Of a stretch of DNA of 64,000 nucleotides, positions 16,381 to 24,878 are shown piece by piece. The position numbers were made by a program, and so were the translations under genes. Within the stretch, counting starts at the first letter, position 1; each line of letters begins with the position of its first letter. Source of the DNA: Pseudomonas cichorii (GTDB taxonomy: Bacteria; Pseudomonadota; Gammaproteobacteria; Pseudomonadales; Pseudomonadaceae); NCBI RefSeq assembly GCF_015471405.1, contig NZ_BLVZ01000001.1, positions 542,744-606,743 of the forward strand. Direction: 5' to 3'. The notes beneath the pieces were generated by a model. It ran no database searches. It had not been told where the DNA came from and saw nothing but the letters and a program-made list of their open reading frames with translations.

Positions 16381-17603
16381 GCGCCGCCTCAGGCTGGACC
16401 GCCGCCCAGATAGGCTATTGCAGCAATGTGCATCCCGCGCCCGGGCTGGCTGAGCTGTGCGCCTCCATCGAACAGCATTTCCAGGGCGTACGCCAGCAAC
16501 GCAAGCTGGTCGAGCAGGAAAGCGGGCTATGGATCAGCGCCCAGGCAGCTCAGGAACTGCAAGATGATTCAGCGCGTATGGCCTTTCTGGACGTGCTGAA
16601 AAACTGCGGCGTGCGGCTGACGTCACTCAACGGTTTTCCCTACGGCCAGTTTCACAAGGGCGCAGTGAAAGCCGAGGTTTACCTGCCCAGTTGGGCTGAC
16701 GCCGAGCGGCTGGCTTACAGCCTGCAACTGGCGGAAATTCTCGCCCAGGCATTGCCTGCAGATTGCGATCAGGGCGTGATCTCGACAGTGCCATTGGGTT
16801 ACGCCGCCCACTGGAGCCCTGAACGGCAACAGCGTGCCGAACAGTTTCTGGCGCAACTGACCTCTTCTCTGGCCAGCCTGCAGCAGAAGACCGGCAAGAA
16901 GATCGTGATCTGCCTGGAAATGGAACCGGACTGCGTGCTTGAAAACACCACGCAGGCCATCGAGTTCTTTCACCGCCTGCAAGCCCGCGATCCCCATCAC
17001 GAGCATCTGGCCTTGTGCTTCGATGTCTGCCATCAGTCGGTCGTCTTCGAGCACTGCTACGAATCCCTTGAAAGTCTGCGCAAGGCCGGGGTTCCAGTCG
17101 GCAAGATCCAGTTATCCAATGCCATGATCTGTCGACTGCCCGCCGAGGATGACAGTCGCCGTGAGCAGGTTCTCGACGCTCTGGGCGACTTTGCCGAAGC
17201 CACGTATCTGCATCAGGTCAAGACCCTGGACCCGCAAGGCCGATTGAAAGCCTGGGCCGACTTGCCTGCGGCACTTGAGAACCCCGAGCAAAGCACCGAG
17301 CTGAGGATTCATTTCCACGTGCCGCTGTTCAGCGAGCAATTGCTGTTGCCGGAGCTGAGCGGCAGCCAGATTGCCCTGGCCCAGACCTTCGACTTCCTGG
17401 CAGACCACGCCGACTTCCGTCCGGTACTGGAGGCGGAAACCTATAGCTGGAACGTCCTGCCTTCGGCCATCAGGCCACAGACCGAACGGGCCTTGCTGCT
17501 GGGGATCGCTGCCGAACTGCAATGGGTCGAGGCACAACTGCGCCAGCGGGGATTGTTGCTGCCCCACGCCAACAGACAAAAGGCGTATGCGGATGCGATC
17601 TGA
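16377..17603 (+). CDS. eboE: EboE, TIM-barrel metabolite traffic protein
   Basis: 408 residues from ATG 16377, overlapping the eboB stop by 4 nt. It starts with the typical IGYCSNVHPAPGLAELC and continues with LTSLNGFPYGQFHKGAVKAEVYLPSW, both hallmark EboE segments. Barrel strands with acidic ends are visible (ICLEMEPDCVLE, LCFDVCHQSVVFE, LEAETYSW), as in xylose-isomerase-like metal enzymes. The C-terminus (LGIAAELQWVEAQL) is also conserved in the family. It would be a cytoplasmic isomerase or epimerase-like enzyme. The reaction is unknown. Confidence 0.88.
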   Translation: MSAASGWTAAQIGYCSNVHPAPGLAELCASIEQHFQGVRQQRKLVEQESGLWISAQAAQELQDDSARMAFLDVLKNCGVRLTSLNGFPYGQFHKGAVKAEVYLPSWADAERLAYSLQLAEILAQALPADCDQGVISTVPLGYAAHWSPERQQRAEQFLAQLTSSLASLQQKTGKKIVICLEMEPDCVLENTTQAIEFFHRLQARDPHHEHLALCFDVCHQSVVFEHCYESLESLRKAGVPVGKIQLSNAMICRLPAEDDSRREQVLDALGDFAEATYLHQVKTLDPQGRLKAWADLPAALENPEQSTELRIHFHVPLFSEQLLLPELSGSQIALAQTFDFLADHADFRPVLEAETYSWNVLPSAIRPQTERALLLGIAAELQWVEAQLRQRGLLLPHANRQKAYADAI

Positions 17604-19032
17604 CCTGCCGCCGCTGTTGCTGATCAACGTGGTGGGGCTGACACCCGGCTTGCTGGGCGATGCCACACCGCAGATCAACGCTTTACTCAAGAATGCACAG
17701 ATGGCCAGTCTGCAACCGGTCTTTCCGGCAGTGACCTCGACTGTGCAGGCATCCATTCTCACCGGCCAGCCGCCATCGAAGCATGGCATCGTCGGCAATG
17801 GCTGGTATTTCCGCGATCAGGCCGAAGTGCGCTTCTGGCTACAGCCCAATGACCTGATACAGGGCGAGAAAGTCTGGCATGCCCTCAAACGTGAGCATCC
17901 TGACTTTCGCAGCAGCCAGTTGTTCTGGTGGTTCAACATGTACGCCGACGTGGATGCCGCCATCACGCCACGCCCACACTACCCCGCTGACGGTCGCAAG
18001 ATGTTCGGCCTTTACTCGTCGCCGGCGTCACTGCACGAAGTCATAGAACAACAGATTGGCGAGTTTCCATTCCCCGGTTTCTGGGGACCCGCTGCCGGCA
18101 TCTCGTCCAGCCGCTGGATCGTGGATTGCGCCATGGCCGAATTCCGCATCAACCGGCCCAATCTGCAACTGGTCTATCTGCCGCACCTGGATTACAGCCT
18201 GCAACGCCACGGGCCGGATCATCCGTCGATTGCCGATGAAGTCAGGGCCATCGACCATGAAGTCGGACGTTTGCTGAGCTTTGCCGAGCAGCAAGGTGCC
18301 AAGGTCATGCTGCTCTCGGAGTACGGGATCGAAGCGGTTCAACAGTCGATATCGATCAACCGGGTGCTGCGCTCGGAAGGCTTGCTGCACGTGCGGCAGT
18401 CCCTGTCCTGGGAACTGCTGGATCCGGGTGCCAGTGCGGCCTTTGCCGTCACCGATCATCAGATCGCCCATATCTATGTGAGGCAGGCGCAGGACATTCC
18501 CAAAGTCAAAGCCCTGTTGCAACGTCAGCCGGGCATCGAGCAGGTGCTGGATAAAACCGAGCAGCAGGCCTGGCAACTCGATCACCCCCGCAGCGGCGAG
18601 CTGGTGGTCATCGCAGAGGCCGGTTACTGGTTCGATTACTACTACTGGTTCGATGATCGCAAGGCACCCGACTTTGCCCGCACCGTGGATATTCATCGCA
18701 AACCCGGTTACGACCCGCTGGAGCTGTTCATCGACCCGGCCATTCGTTTCCCGAAACTGAAAGTGGCGCGCCGCCTGCTGCAGAAAAAGCTCGGCTTTCG
18801 CTACTACATGGACTTGATCCCTCTCGATACCCGACTGATTCGCGGCAGCCATGGACGCTTGCCCAGCGACGAACAGTCAGGCCCGTTACTTATTACAAAT
18901 TGCGAACTGCAGCTGCCGGAGCGTCTTCCTGCAACAGCCGTCAAGCAACTGCTTCTGGAGTACTTCCGGGGGCACCAACACCGTGATCAGGCCAATGCCA
19001 AGGAGATTTCATGCGGCGAGCCCTTTGTGTAA
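17587..19032 (+). CDS. eboF: EboF, alkaline phosphatase superfamily nucleotide pyrophosphatase/phosphodiesterase-like protein
   Basis: 481 residues. The AP-superfamily metal core is readable: LLLINVVGLTPGLLG (first metal region), VFPAVTSTVQASILTG with the nucleophile Thr/Ser, HGIVGNGWYFRD, YLPHLDYSLQRHGPDH (Asp and His ligands), LLSEYGIE and a late HGR-type segment (RGSHGRLP). Starts at 17587 or 17593 overlap the eboE end by 11-17 nt. No signal peptide is present, so the protein looks cytoplasmic. It probably cleaves or transfers a phosphodiester on a pathway intermediate, which is inference from the fold. It closes the six-gene Ebo set. Confidence 0.86.
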   Translation: MRMRSDLPPLLLINVVGLTPGLLGDATPQINALLKNAQMASLQPVFPAVTSTVQASILTGQPPSKHGIVGNGWYFRDQAEVRFWLQPNDLIQGEKVWHALKREHPDFRSSQLFWWFNMYADVDAAITPRPHYPADGRKMFGLYSSPASLHEVIEQQIGEFPFPGFWGPAAGISSSRWIVDCAMAEFRINRPNLQLVYLPHLDYSLQRHGPDHPSIADEVRAIDHEVGRLLSFAEQQGAKVMLLSEYGIEAVQQSISINRVLRSEGLLHVRQSLSWELLDPGASAAFAVTDHQIAHIYVRQAQDIPKVKALLQRQPGIEQVLDKTEQQAWQLDHPRSGELVVIAEAGYWFDYYYWFDDRKAPDFARTVDIHRKPGYDPLELFIDPAIRFPKLKVARRLLQKKLGFRYYMDLIPLDTRLIRGSHGRLPSDEQSGPLLITNCELQLPERLPATAVKQLLLEYFRGHQHRDQANAKEISCGEPFV

Positions 19033-20168
19033 CCGTTCTGAGTGCTGTAGCCGGTCTGGCTCAAGCGCAGACGCCGACCCCAGCCAATTTCGATTGCACC
19101 AACCTTTTCAAATTTGGCAGCAGCCCCGCCACGACCTGGACTGCATTCCAGCAGAGCCCTGAAACCATGGCCTGGAACTGGTTTGCCTGCCTGAACCAGC
19201 CCGCAGCCCAAGGCAACCCCAATCGTGTCTGGGAAACCCTCAAGCCCAGCGATCAGGTCTATCTGGGCAATGGCGCACAGCCTCTGCCCTATGCCCAGCG
19301 CGAACCGTTGCCAGCCGATGTGAGCAAACAGGCCCAGACACTGGGCCTGAACATGCAGCGCGCTTTCCAGAACCTGGACAGCGTGCAGCAGGTGGACGGG
19401 CTGATTCTGCAAATGGGCAACCAGGTACCTGCAGCGCAACGGGGCCAGCCGGTGCGTTTTCACCTGCAGATGAGTGAAGACACCTTCAATTACATCATGC
19501 AGCAAAAGGTCTACAACGCGAACGGCCAGGCGGCCCTGACCAGCAGCCTGAACTTTCCCTCCACAGCCTGGGAGCTGAAAACTTCATGGCTGTGGATCGG
19601 TGCCGATCAGACTTTCATGCAGCAACTGACCAATGATGGTTACTACATCATTCAGGCCTATTACCTGGAGGACGACGAGAAAACCTATAACGTGGGTTAT
19701 GCCGCCCTCAGTGGCATGCACGTCATCAACAAGCTGTCGCCAAGCTGGGTCTGGACAACCTTTGAAAACAAGAACAACAGCAAGTACAGCGTGACCAATG
19801 ACACTCCGGCAAAGCCCATGACCAATATCACCGGGCCAACAGCGGCGGCAAAACCGGTCAACGCCACTTTCCAGGCTCAATACCCTGCGCTGGCGCAATA
19901 CGAATTGATCGGCGTCCAGTATCAGAACGATGGACAGTTGCTGGCCAACTCGCAACTGGAGTCGGCTTTCCAGAGCAATTCCGACTGCCTGGCCTGTCAC
20001 AGCACAGCGGCCTATTCAACGAAGACCAAGACTTATTTCAACTTCGCGCTCGACCAGAATGGCGGCCTCGCCTACCCGGTCAAGGAGCTGCCCGAGTCGG
20101 CCTATGCCGGTTACGAAAAACTGGACTTCGTCTGGTCGCTGAAACGCGCCCAGTGGCAACGACCTTAA
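19011..20168 (+). CDS. Secreted protein with a single C-terminal CXXCH haem motif (cassette 1, protein A)
   Basis: 385 residues with a signal peptide (RALCVTVLSAVAGLAQAQ) and a ribosome site GGAGATTTC before ATG 19011. It overlaps eboF by 22 bp. There is one covalent-haem motif, SDCLACHS, near residue 328. Other conserved-looking parts are WNWFACLNQP, NYIMQQKVYNANG and GMHVINKLSPSWVWTTFE. The 430-residue product at 23583 is a clear paralogue with the same blocks in the same order. It should be a periplasmic mono-haem protein. I do not know a function; redox chemistry on the Ebo-trafficked metabolite is a guess from context. Confidence 0.82.
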   Translation: MRRALCVTVLSAVAGLAQAQTPTPANFDCTNLFKFGSSPATTWTAFQQSPETMAWNWFACLNQPAAQGNPNRVWETLKPSDQVYLGNGAQPLPYAQREPLPADVSKQAQTLGLNMQRAFQNLDSVQQVDGLILQMGNQVPAAQRGQPVRFHLQMSEDTFNYIMQQKVYNANGQAALTSSLNFPSTAWELKTSWLWIGADQTFMQQLTNDGYYIIQAYYLEDDEKTYNVGYAALSGMHVINKLSPSWVWTTFENKNNSKYSVTNDTPAKPMTNITGPTAAAKPVNATFQAQYPALAQYELIGVQYQNDGQLLANSQLESAFQSNSDCLACHSTAAYSTKTKTYFNFALDQNGGLAYPVKELPESAYAGYEKLDFVWSLKRAQWQRP

Positions 20169-20181
20169 GGAGCATGACCCT

Positions 20182-22569
20182 ATGAGCGTGTTGAATTTCC
20201 CTCGTATCTATTTCAATGGCCACATGTTCTGGAACCCGCCGACGGCCAACAACAACGACATGTTTCCGCTGTACGACGCGGTCAAGATGCAGATGAACTG
20301 GCCGTTTCTGGCCGAGTACGGCATCACCCCCGAAAACGCCGCCAGCACTCTGCTGCCCTGGACCATCGCACCGATCCCCACCGTTCCAGACTATGTGCTG
20401 CAAGTACCCGGCAACGCTGCGGCGAGCGGTATCCCTGGCGAATGGAACCTGTTTGGCGATAACAGCTGCGGCACGGTCAGCCACAACCTTACCCAGTCGC
20501 TGGTCATCGGTGGCGAGTTGCAGACCAACAGCTATATCAGCCAGGACAACCTGGTCAACAAGAGCTACCAGTTGACAGGCAACCCCTTTGGCGGCACGGC
20601 CCCCTCCGCGGCACGTTTCGTTGATGTCAGCCCCTGGCAGAACACGTTCACGGCGCTGTACTTCGACAATCTGGTCATAGGCGACAACCAGTGCGGCCTG
20701 ACCCTCAATCGCCAGCACCGCATGCTCGACCGTTTTCTGAACTTCAACTGGGGAGCCTTCGGCGGCCTGAGTTATGTCACCACCACCTGGCAGACCTGTT
20801 TTCCCAAGGAAAACCTGCAATGGGTGATCGGCGACTCGGTTCTATTGCAGAACCTGCAGCAGCAGATGGAACAGCAAAACGCCAAAGGCCTGATGTTCCG
20901 CTTCTCGACCTATCTGACCTACTACGACAAGAACGGCATCTTCAACGACTACCCGCCCTTTATCACCCACCCGACAGGCAACGAAAGCCCGGCAAAAATA
21001 CTGGCAGAAATGCAGGCCATGTATCAGAAAGGTCTGGATAACGTCGCCGATATCTTTTTCAACCCGGCCTACAGCCGCACGGCCGGCACACTGGGGTTAT
21101 GGTTCGAGGATGAATTCCCGACCGCACCCGCAGGGCAGCGTCTGGTCCCGGCCTCGCCTATCAGCGTTTACAAGACCAAACCCGGCGATACCCCGCTGCC
21201 GCCTGGCGTGGCTATCCAGCTTGGGGTGATTTCGGCTCAGGTGCAGCCTGAGAACAACACCCTGTCGCTGGACCTTGGAACCGGATTCCCGTTCTATCCG
21301 GTCGACAGCAAGGCGGCCATTCCCGTTGCGGAAAAATTCCAGGCCGGTGACTACCAGGTGGGCGTACGCAATAACGGAAAATTCACTCCGGTAGCGAACT
21401 TCGGCTTCGAGCAGTACCGGCAGTTTGCGTTCGACAAGCGCGCCGGTATTCTCGACTTTGCCCTGAGCGCCGATGACATCGCCACGCTGCAAAGCGGGCC
21501 GCTGGAACTGCGTTTGCTGGGCTCGTCACCCAAGACCGCCGCCACGCAACAGATGTGGACTGCCGAGGTAGTGGAAAGCGCCAGCTTCATCGATGTGGGT
21601 GATATCAAGACCCTGAATATCATGGTCCAGTACGACGGCAAGCCGGCAGTGGACACAGTGATCTGGGTGGCGGAATACAACAACGCCTTCTCGGTAACGA
21701 CCAGCGACTATTATCTGGCCTTCCGCAATGATCCGGACTTCACGCTGTTCACCAACAATCCATTGGACTACTCGCAGAACCAATCCCGACTGCCGCAATT
21801 TATCGATACGCCCCTGGTAGTGAGTCAGGCAACCAAAGGCAGCGGCCGCAGCCTGAGTGCCGTACATTCTGCGGCAATCAACACGGGAACCAATGGCGAT
21901 AAAGTCAGCTATCAGGCCTATCTGCACGAACCCACAGCGCTGTCCCTCAAACATTGCCTGACATTTGCCAATGCCACCCAGTTGCAAGGCACCCTCCAGG
22001 GCAACACCACGGTGGATTACAGCGTGGTACAGATCAAGACCGACGCCAAAGGCATTGCCCAGGTGATGATCAACGCCACGGCAGCCGGCTTTCCCACCCT
22101 GAGGTTCTTTGTCCAGGAAGGCGATCAGCCTCCCGCGATCCCTTTCAGCTTCAACTACATGGAAGCCTACACCGACTTCCTGGCACCGTTGCGGGTGCTG
22201 CCTATGGAGCCCAAGTTGCAAAAGGACTTCGTCGACTACTGGAACAGCATCTGTACGCAACAGGATGCCCGTGTATTGATCTGGGAACAGTTCATCTATC
22301 CACGAATCCTCGAACCCTTCTATTACCTGTACCCGATCATGACCAAGTACATGCCTCTCAACTCCCTGAAACGCATCGAGGGCGCGGTCGATCAGTTGAT
22401 CAAACTGATCGGCAAGCCATACCAGGAAGAAAGCACACTGGCGATGCCCATCACCCGTGACATGCCGCAAAGCCGACGCGCCGTGCTGGAGCTTTGGGCG
22501 CAATCGCTGGTGAAGGCGAACTACCCGCCCATGCCGCTGAGCATGAGTAATTACCCTCAAAGCTGTTAA
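20182..22569 (+). CDS. Large protein of unknown function with N-terminal PRxxFxG motif (cassette 1, protein B)
   Basis: 795 residues, no signal peptide or membrane span seen. It begins MSVLNFPRIYFNGHMFWNPP; the paralogue at 24879 begins MSILNGPRVNFWGG, so LN-x-PR-x-x-F is the family start. The body is beta-rich, with many Asn, Thr and Gly. The C-terminus shares a block with the paralogue: tyrosine-rich YLYPIMTKYMPLNS and then TLAMPITRDMPQSRRAVL. AAGGAG lies 10 nt before the ATG. It lies 13 nt behind protein A, and the same A-B order is repeated downstream, so the two probably work as a unit. No catalytic motif is recognised. Confidence 0.8.
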   Translation: MSVLNFPRIYFNGHMFWNPPTANNNDMFPLYDAVKMQMNWPFLAEYGITPENAASTLLPWTIAPIPTVPDYVLQVPGNAAASGIPGEWNLFGDNSCGTVSHNLTQSLVIGGELQTNSYISQDNLVNKSYQLTGNPFGGTAPSAARFVDVSPWQNTFTALYFDNLVIGDNQCGLTLNRQHRMLDRFLNFNWGAFGGLSYVTTTWQTCFPKENLQWVIGDSVLLQNLQQQMEQQNAKGLMFRFSTYLTYYDKNGIFNDYPPFITHPTGNESPAKILAEMQAMYQKGLDNVADIFFNPAYSRTAGTLGLWFEDEFPTAPAGQRLVPASPISVYKTKPGDTPLPPGVAIQLGVISAQVQPENNTLSLDLGTGFPFYPVDSKAAIPVAEKFQAGDYQVGVRNNGKFTPVANFGFEQYRQFAFDKRAGILDFALSADDIATLQSGPLELRLLGSSPKTAATQQMWTAEVVESASFIDVGDIKTLNIMVQYDGKPAVDTVIWVAEYNNAFSVTTSDYYLAFRNDPDFTLFTNNPLDYSQNQSRLPQFIDTPLVVSQATKGSGRSLSAVHSAAINTGTNGDKVSYQAYLHEPTALSLKHCLTFANATQLQGTLQGNTTVDYSVVQIKTDAKGIAQVMINATAAGFPTLRFFVQEGDQPPAIPFSFNYMEAYTDFLAPLRVLPMEPKLQKDFVDYWNSICTQQDARVLIWEQFIYPRILEPFYYLYPIMTKYMPLNSLKRIEGAVDQLIKLIGKPYQEESTLAMPITRDMPQSRRAVLELWAQSLVKANYPPMPLSMSNYPQSC

Positions 22570-22625
22570 ACCCGGCAGGAAAGCGGGTGGCTGAAAGGCC
22601 ATCCGCGCTTGCAAAGGAGTGTCGT

Positions 22626-23564
22626 ATGAAGTCCAGCATTTTGATTCGGCTGTTCATGTTGTCGAGCCTGCTGTTTTGCAACACCCTGTTTGCGCAGGAC
22701 GGCGGCGATGTCTACTTCAGCATGGGTGTCCATAACACTTCGGGCTGCACCGAAAAGAATGGCAATTGCATTGCCAAGAGGAATCCGGGCGACCCAAGCG
22801 ATCCGTTTTTCCCCGCGTACTGGGTCAGCAACTGGACGATGTACCGGGTGACCACCGACAGCTACAAGACCAACCCGCCGCCTTACAGCAACCCACCCGC
22901 CACCTTGAAAACCAGTGACTACAGCGTTTCCAAGGGCACCAGCTATTACGACACGACCTATATTCCGGCCGATGGCGATGGCTACGGCGCAATGATGGAG
23001 CACTACGAGAAATACTGCCTGCCGATCTTCCCGATCAAGGACAACAACTACACGTGCAGCTTCGTGTCGCTGGGCAACAAGGCGTACTTCCTGACTTACG
23101 AGCAGGACCGCCCCAAAGGCATGCCCGCCTGCTGCATGTTCTCGCCCATGAACCACCCGCCGCGCCAGGACTTCATCCAGCATTTGCCCTATAGCGCCGA
23201 GCGCAGCAAGAACCTCAACGCCAGCGTGCAAGCGTATGCCCTTGATGTGCCGGGGCCGGACGGTCCGATCCTGTTCGGTTATTCATTCTTCAAGGCCGCC
23301 ACCAGCAGCCAGAAAGGGCAACCACCTTACCGGCTTCCTCAATCCTTCTTCTTTTCGGGCGATGTCTCCACCGCCAATGCCCCTATCGTCAGCCAGAACT
23401 ACACCAACTTCCGCATAGCCAAACCGGACCCGGCCACTACCTGGGCACAGGTGGCGAAGATGTGCCCGGCAAACCCCGAGCCCTGCCAGTTGTTCAATCC
23501 GCCGACCACACTGAGCAATGGCAAAAAGGCGCAGTGGAACAACCTGATGCCCAACAAGCCCTGA
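22626..23564 (+). CDS. Secreted cysteine-rich protein of unknown function
   Basis: 312 residues from ATG 22626, with AAAGGAG upstream. The signal peptide is ILIRLFMLSSLLFCNTLFAQ. The mature protein starts DGGDVYFSMGVHNTSGC and contains about ten cysteines (TSGC, GNC, KYCLPIF, NYTCSF, PACCMF, KMCPANPEPC), suggesting disulfide bonds in the periplasm or outside. There are many Tyr, Pro and Asn residues. It is the only non-duplicated gene between the two A-B cassettes and is tightly spaced in the same direction. I do not recognise a family. Confidence 0.75.
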   Translation: MKSSILIRLFMLSSLLFCNTLFAQDGGDVYFSMGVHNTSGCTEKNGNCIAKRNPGDPSDPFFPAYWVSNWTMYRVTTDSYKTNPPPYSNPPATLKTSDYSVSKGTSYYDTTYIPADGDGYGAMMEHYEKYCLPIFPIKDNNYTCSFVSLGNKAYFLTYEQDRPKGMPACCMFSPMNHPPRQDFIQHLPYSAERSKNLNASVQAYALDVPGPDGPILFGYSFFKAATSSQKGQPPYRLPQSFFFSGDVSTANAPIVSQNYTNFRIAKPDPATTWAQVAKMCPANPEPCQLFNPPTTLSNGKKAQWNNLMPNKP

Positions 23565-23582
23565 CAGACAAGGACGCATGCC

Positions 23583-24875
23583 ATGAATAACCGATATCGT
23601 CTTGCCCTGGCGCTGCTGGGCAGTGTCAGCCTGCCTGCGCTAGCTCTCGAACAGCCAATGCCGGATGTGTCTGTGACGAGTCTCAACTGCCAGCTTCCCG
23701 GCAGCGCTCCAGCCGCCAAAAGCGGCCAGGACCTGTTCGATCTGTACAGCTGGCAGATGTTCATCGCCCTGAACTGGCCCGTAACGGATGGTCAGCGCGG
23801 AACCCCCGATTGCAACAAGAAACCCGGAGATGCGGGTTACACCGTCTGGCAGAGCTACAAGAACGTCAGTGAAATATTCCCGGCGGACGGCAGTAATCCA
23901 GGCCCCTGGAATACTCCGTTGACCGGCAGGAATCTGGGCATGATCAATATTTCGGCCCTGAAAAACACCGGCGTACTCCAGGCGGTCGATCAGGCCGTGG
24001 GCGGCTGGCTGATCGATCAACGCGGTAACCCGACCTACTACGACATCTCGGCCAACGAGGTTTCGTACAACTACATCGTGGACAACAACTTCTACAACGC
24101 TAATGTCGTGTCCAAAGCCAGCAACATTTCATTCCCCAACGAAGTCATCGAGGTCAAGTCGAGCTGGCGCATCCTCACACCCGCCGACAACGCCAGTCGT
24201 TACCTGACGATTCATTCGCAGGTCGATCTGTTCGATGATCAGGGCAAACCCACCGGTGCTGTTGCAGATGCCTATCTGGGTCTGGTGGGCCTGCACATCA
24301 TCACCAAGGTGCAAGGCTATCCACAGTGGATCTGGTCCACCTTCGAGCAGATCGACAACGTGCCACCCAAGAAGGAGTCGGGAGGCCAATGGATCGACAA
24401 CCCGGCACCCGGCATCAACTACTCCTACTTCAACCCCCACGCCGATCCTGCCAGCCTCAATCAGTCCCCGTGCGACTGGCAGACGCAAGACAACAAGATG
24501 GTGTGCGTGCCCAAGGCAGGCACCACCTTCCAGACCCCGAACCCGCTGAACCGGGTGACGCCGATTGCTCTCTCCACCGAACTGATCAACAAGGGGTTCC
24601 AGCTCAATCCCGGCCTGCAGCAAAGCGCTCTGAAGTACTACCAGCTCGTCACGACCCAGCGTCCGTTCAACCCGAACAACCCCGGTAATCCGTTGGGCCA
24701 GCCGACCCCGGCACTTTCGGCCAACGTCACGATGGAAAGCTACATCCAGGCCAACAGCAGTTGCATGGCTTGCCATTCCATGGCGACACCGGTCGGCAGC
24801 CCTTACAAGGCCGATTTTTCCTACATGTTCAAATTTGCACAGCCCGCCCCCCAAGGCCCCAAGGACGAGAAATAG
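23583..24875 (+). CDS. Secreted protein with a single C-terminal CXXCH haem motif (cassette 2, protein A)
   Basis: 430 residues with a signal peptide (YRLALALLGSVSLPALA). It shares blocks with the 19011 product: LYSWQMFIALNWP, NYIVDNNFYNANVV, GLHIITKVQGYPQWIWSTFE, and the haem motif SSCMACHS at about residue 393. The conserved G-x-H-x-I-x-K...W-x-W-x-TFE string looks like the functional core. It would be exported and loaded with one haem c by the Ccm system. Its stop is 3 nt before the partner gene. Reaction unknown. Confidence 0.82.
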   Translation: MNNRYRLALALLGSVSLPALALEQPMPDVSVTSLNCQLPGSAPAAKSGQDLFDLYSWQMFIALNWPVTDGQRGTPDCNKKPGDAGYTVWQSYKNVSEIFPADGSNPGPWNTPLTGRNLGMINISALKNTGVLQAVDQAVGGWLIDQRGNPTYYDISANEVSYNYIVDNNFYNANVVSKASNISFPNEVIEVKSSWRILTPADNASRYLTIHSQVDLFDDQGKPTGAVADAYLGLVGLHIITKVQGYPQWIWSTFEQIDNVPPKKESGGQWIDNPAPGINYSYFNPHADPASLNQSPCDWQTQDNKMVCVPKAGTTFQTPNPLNRVTPIALSTELINKGFQLNPGLQQSALKYYQLVTTQRPFNPNNPGNPLGQPTPALSANVTMESYIQANSSCMACHSMATPVGSPYKADFSYMFKFAQPAPQGPKDEK

Positions 24876-24878
24876 ACC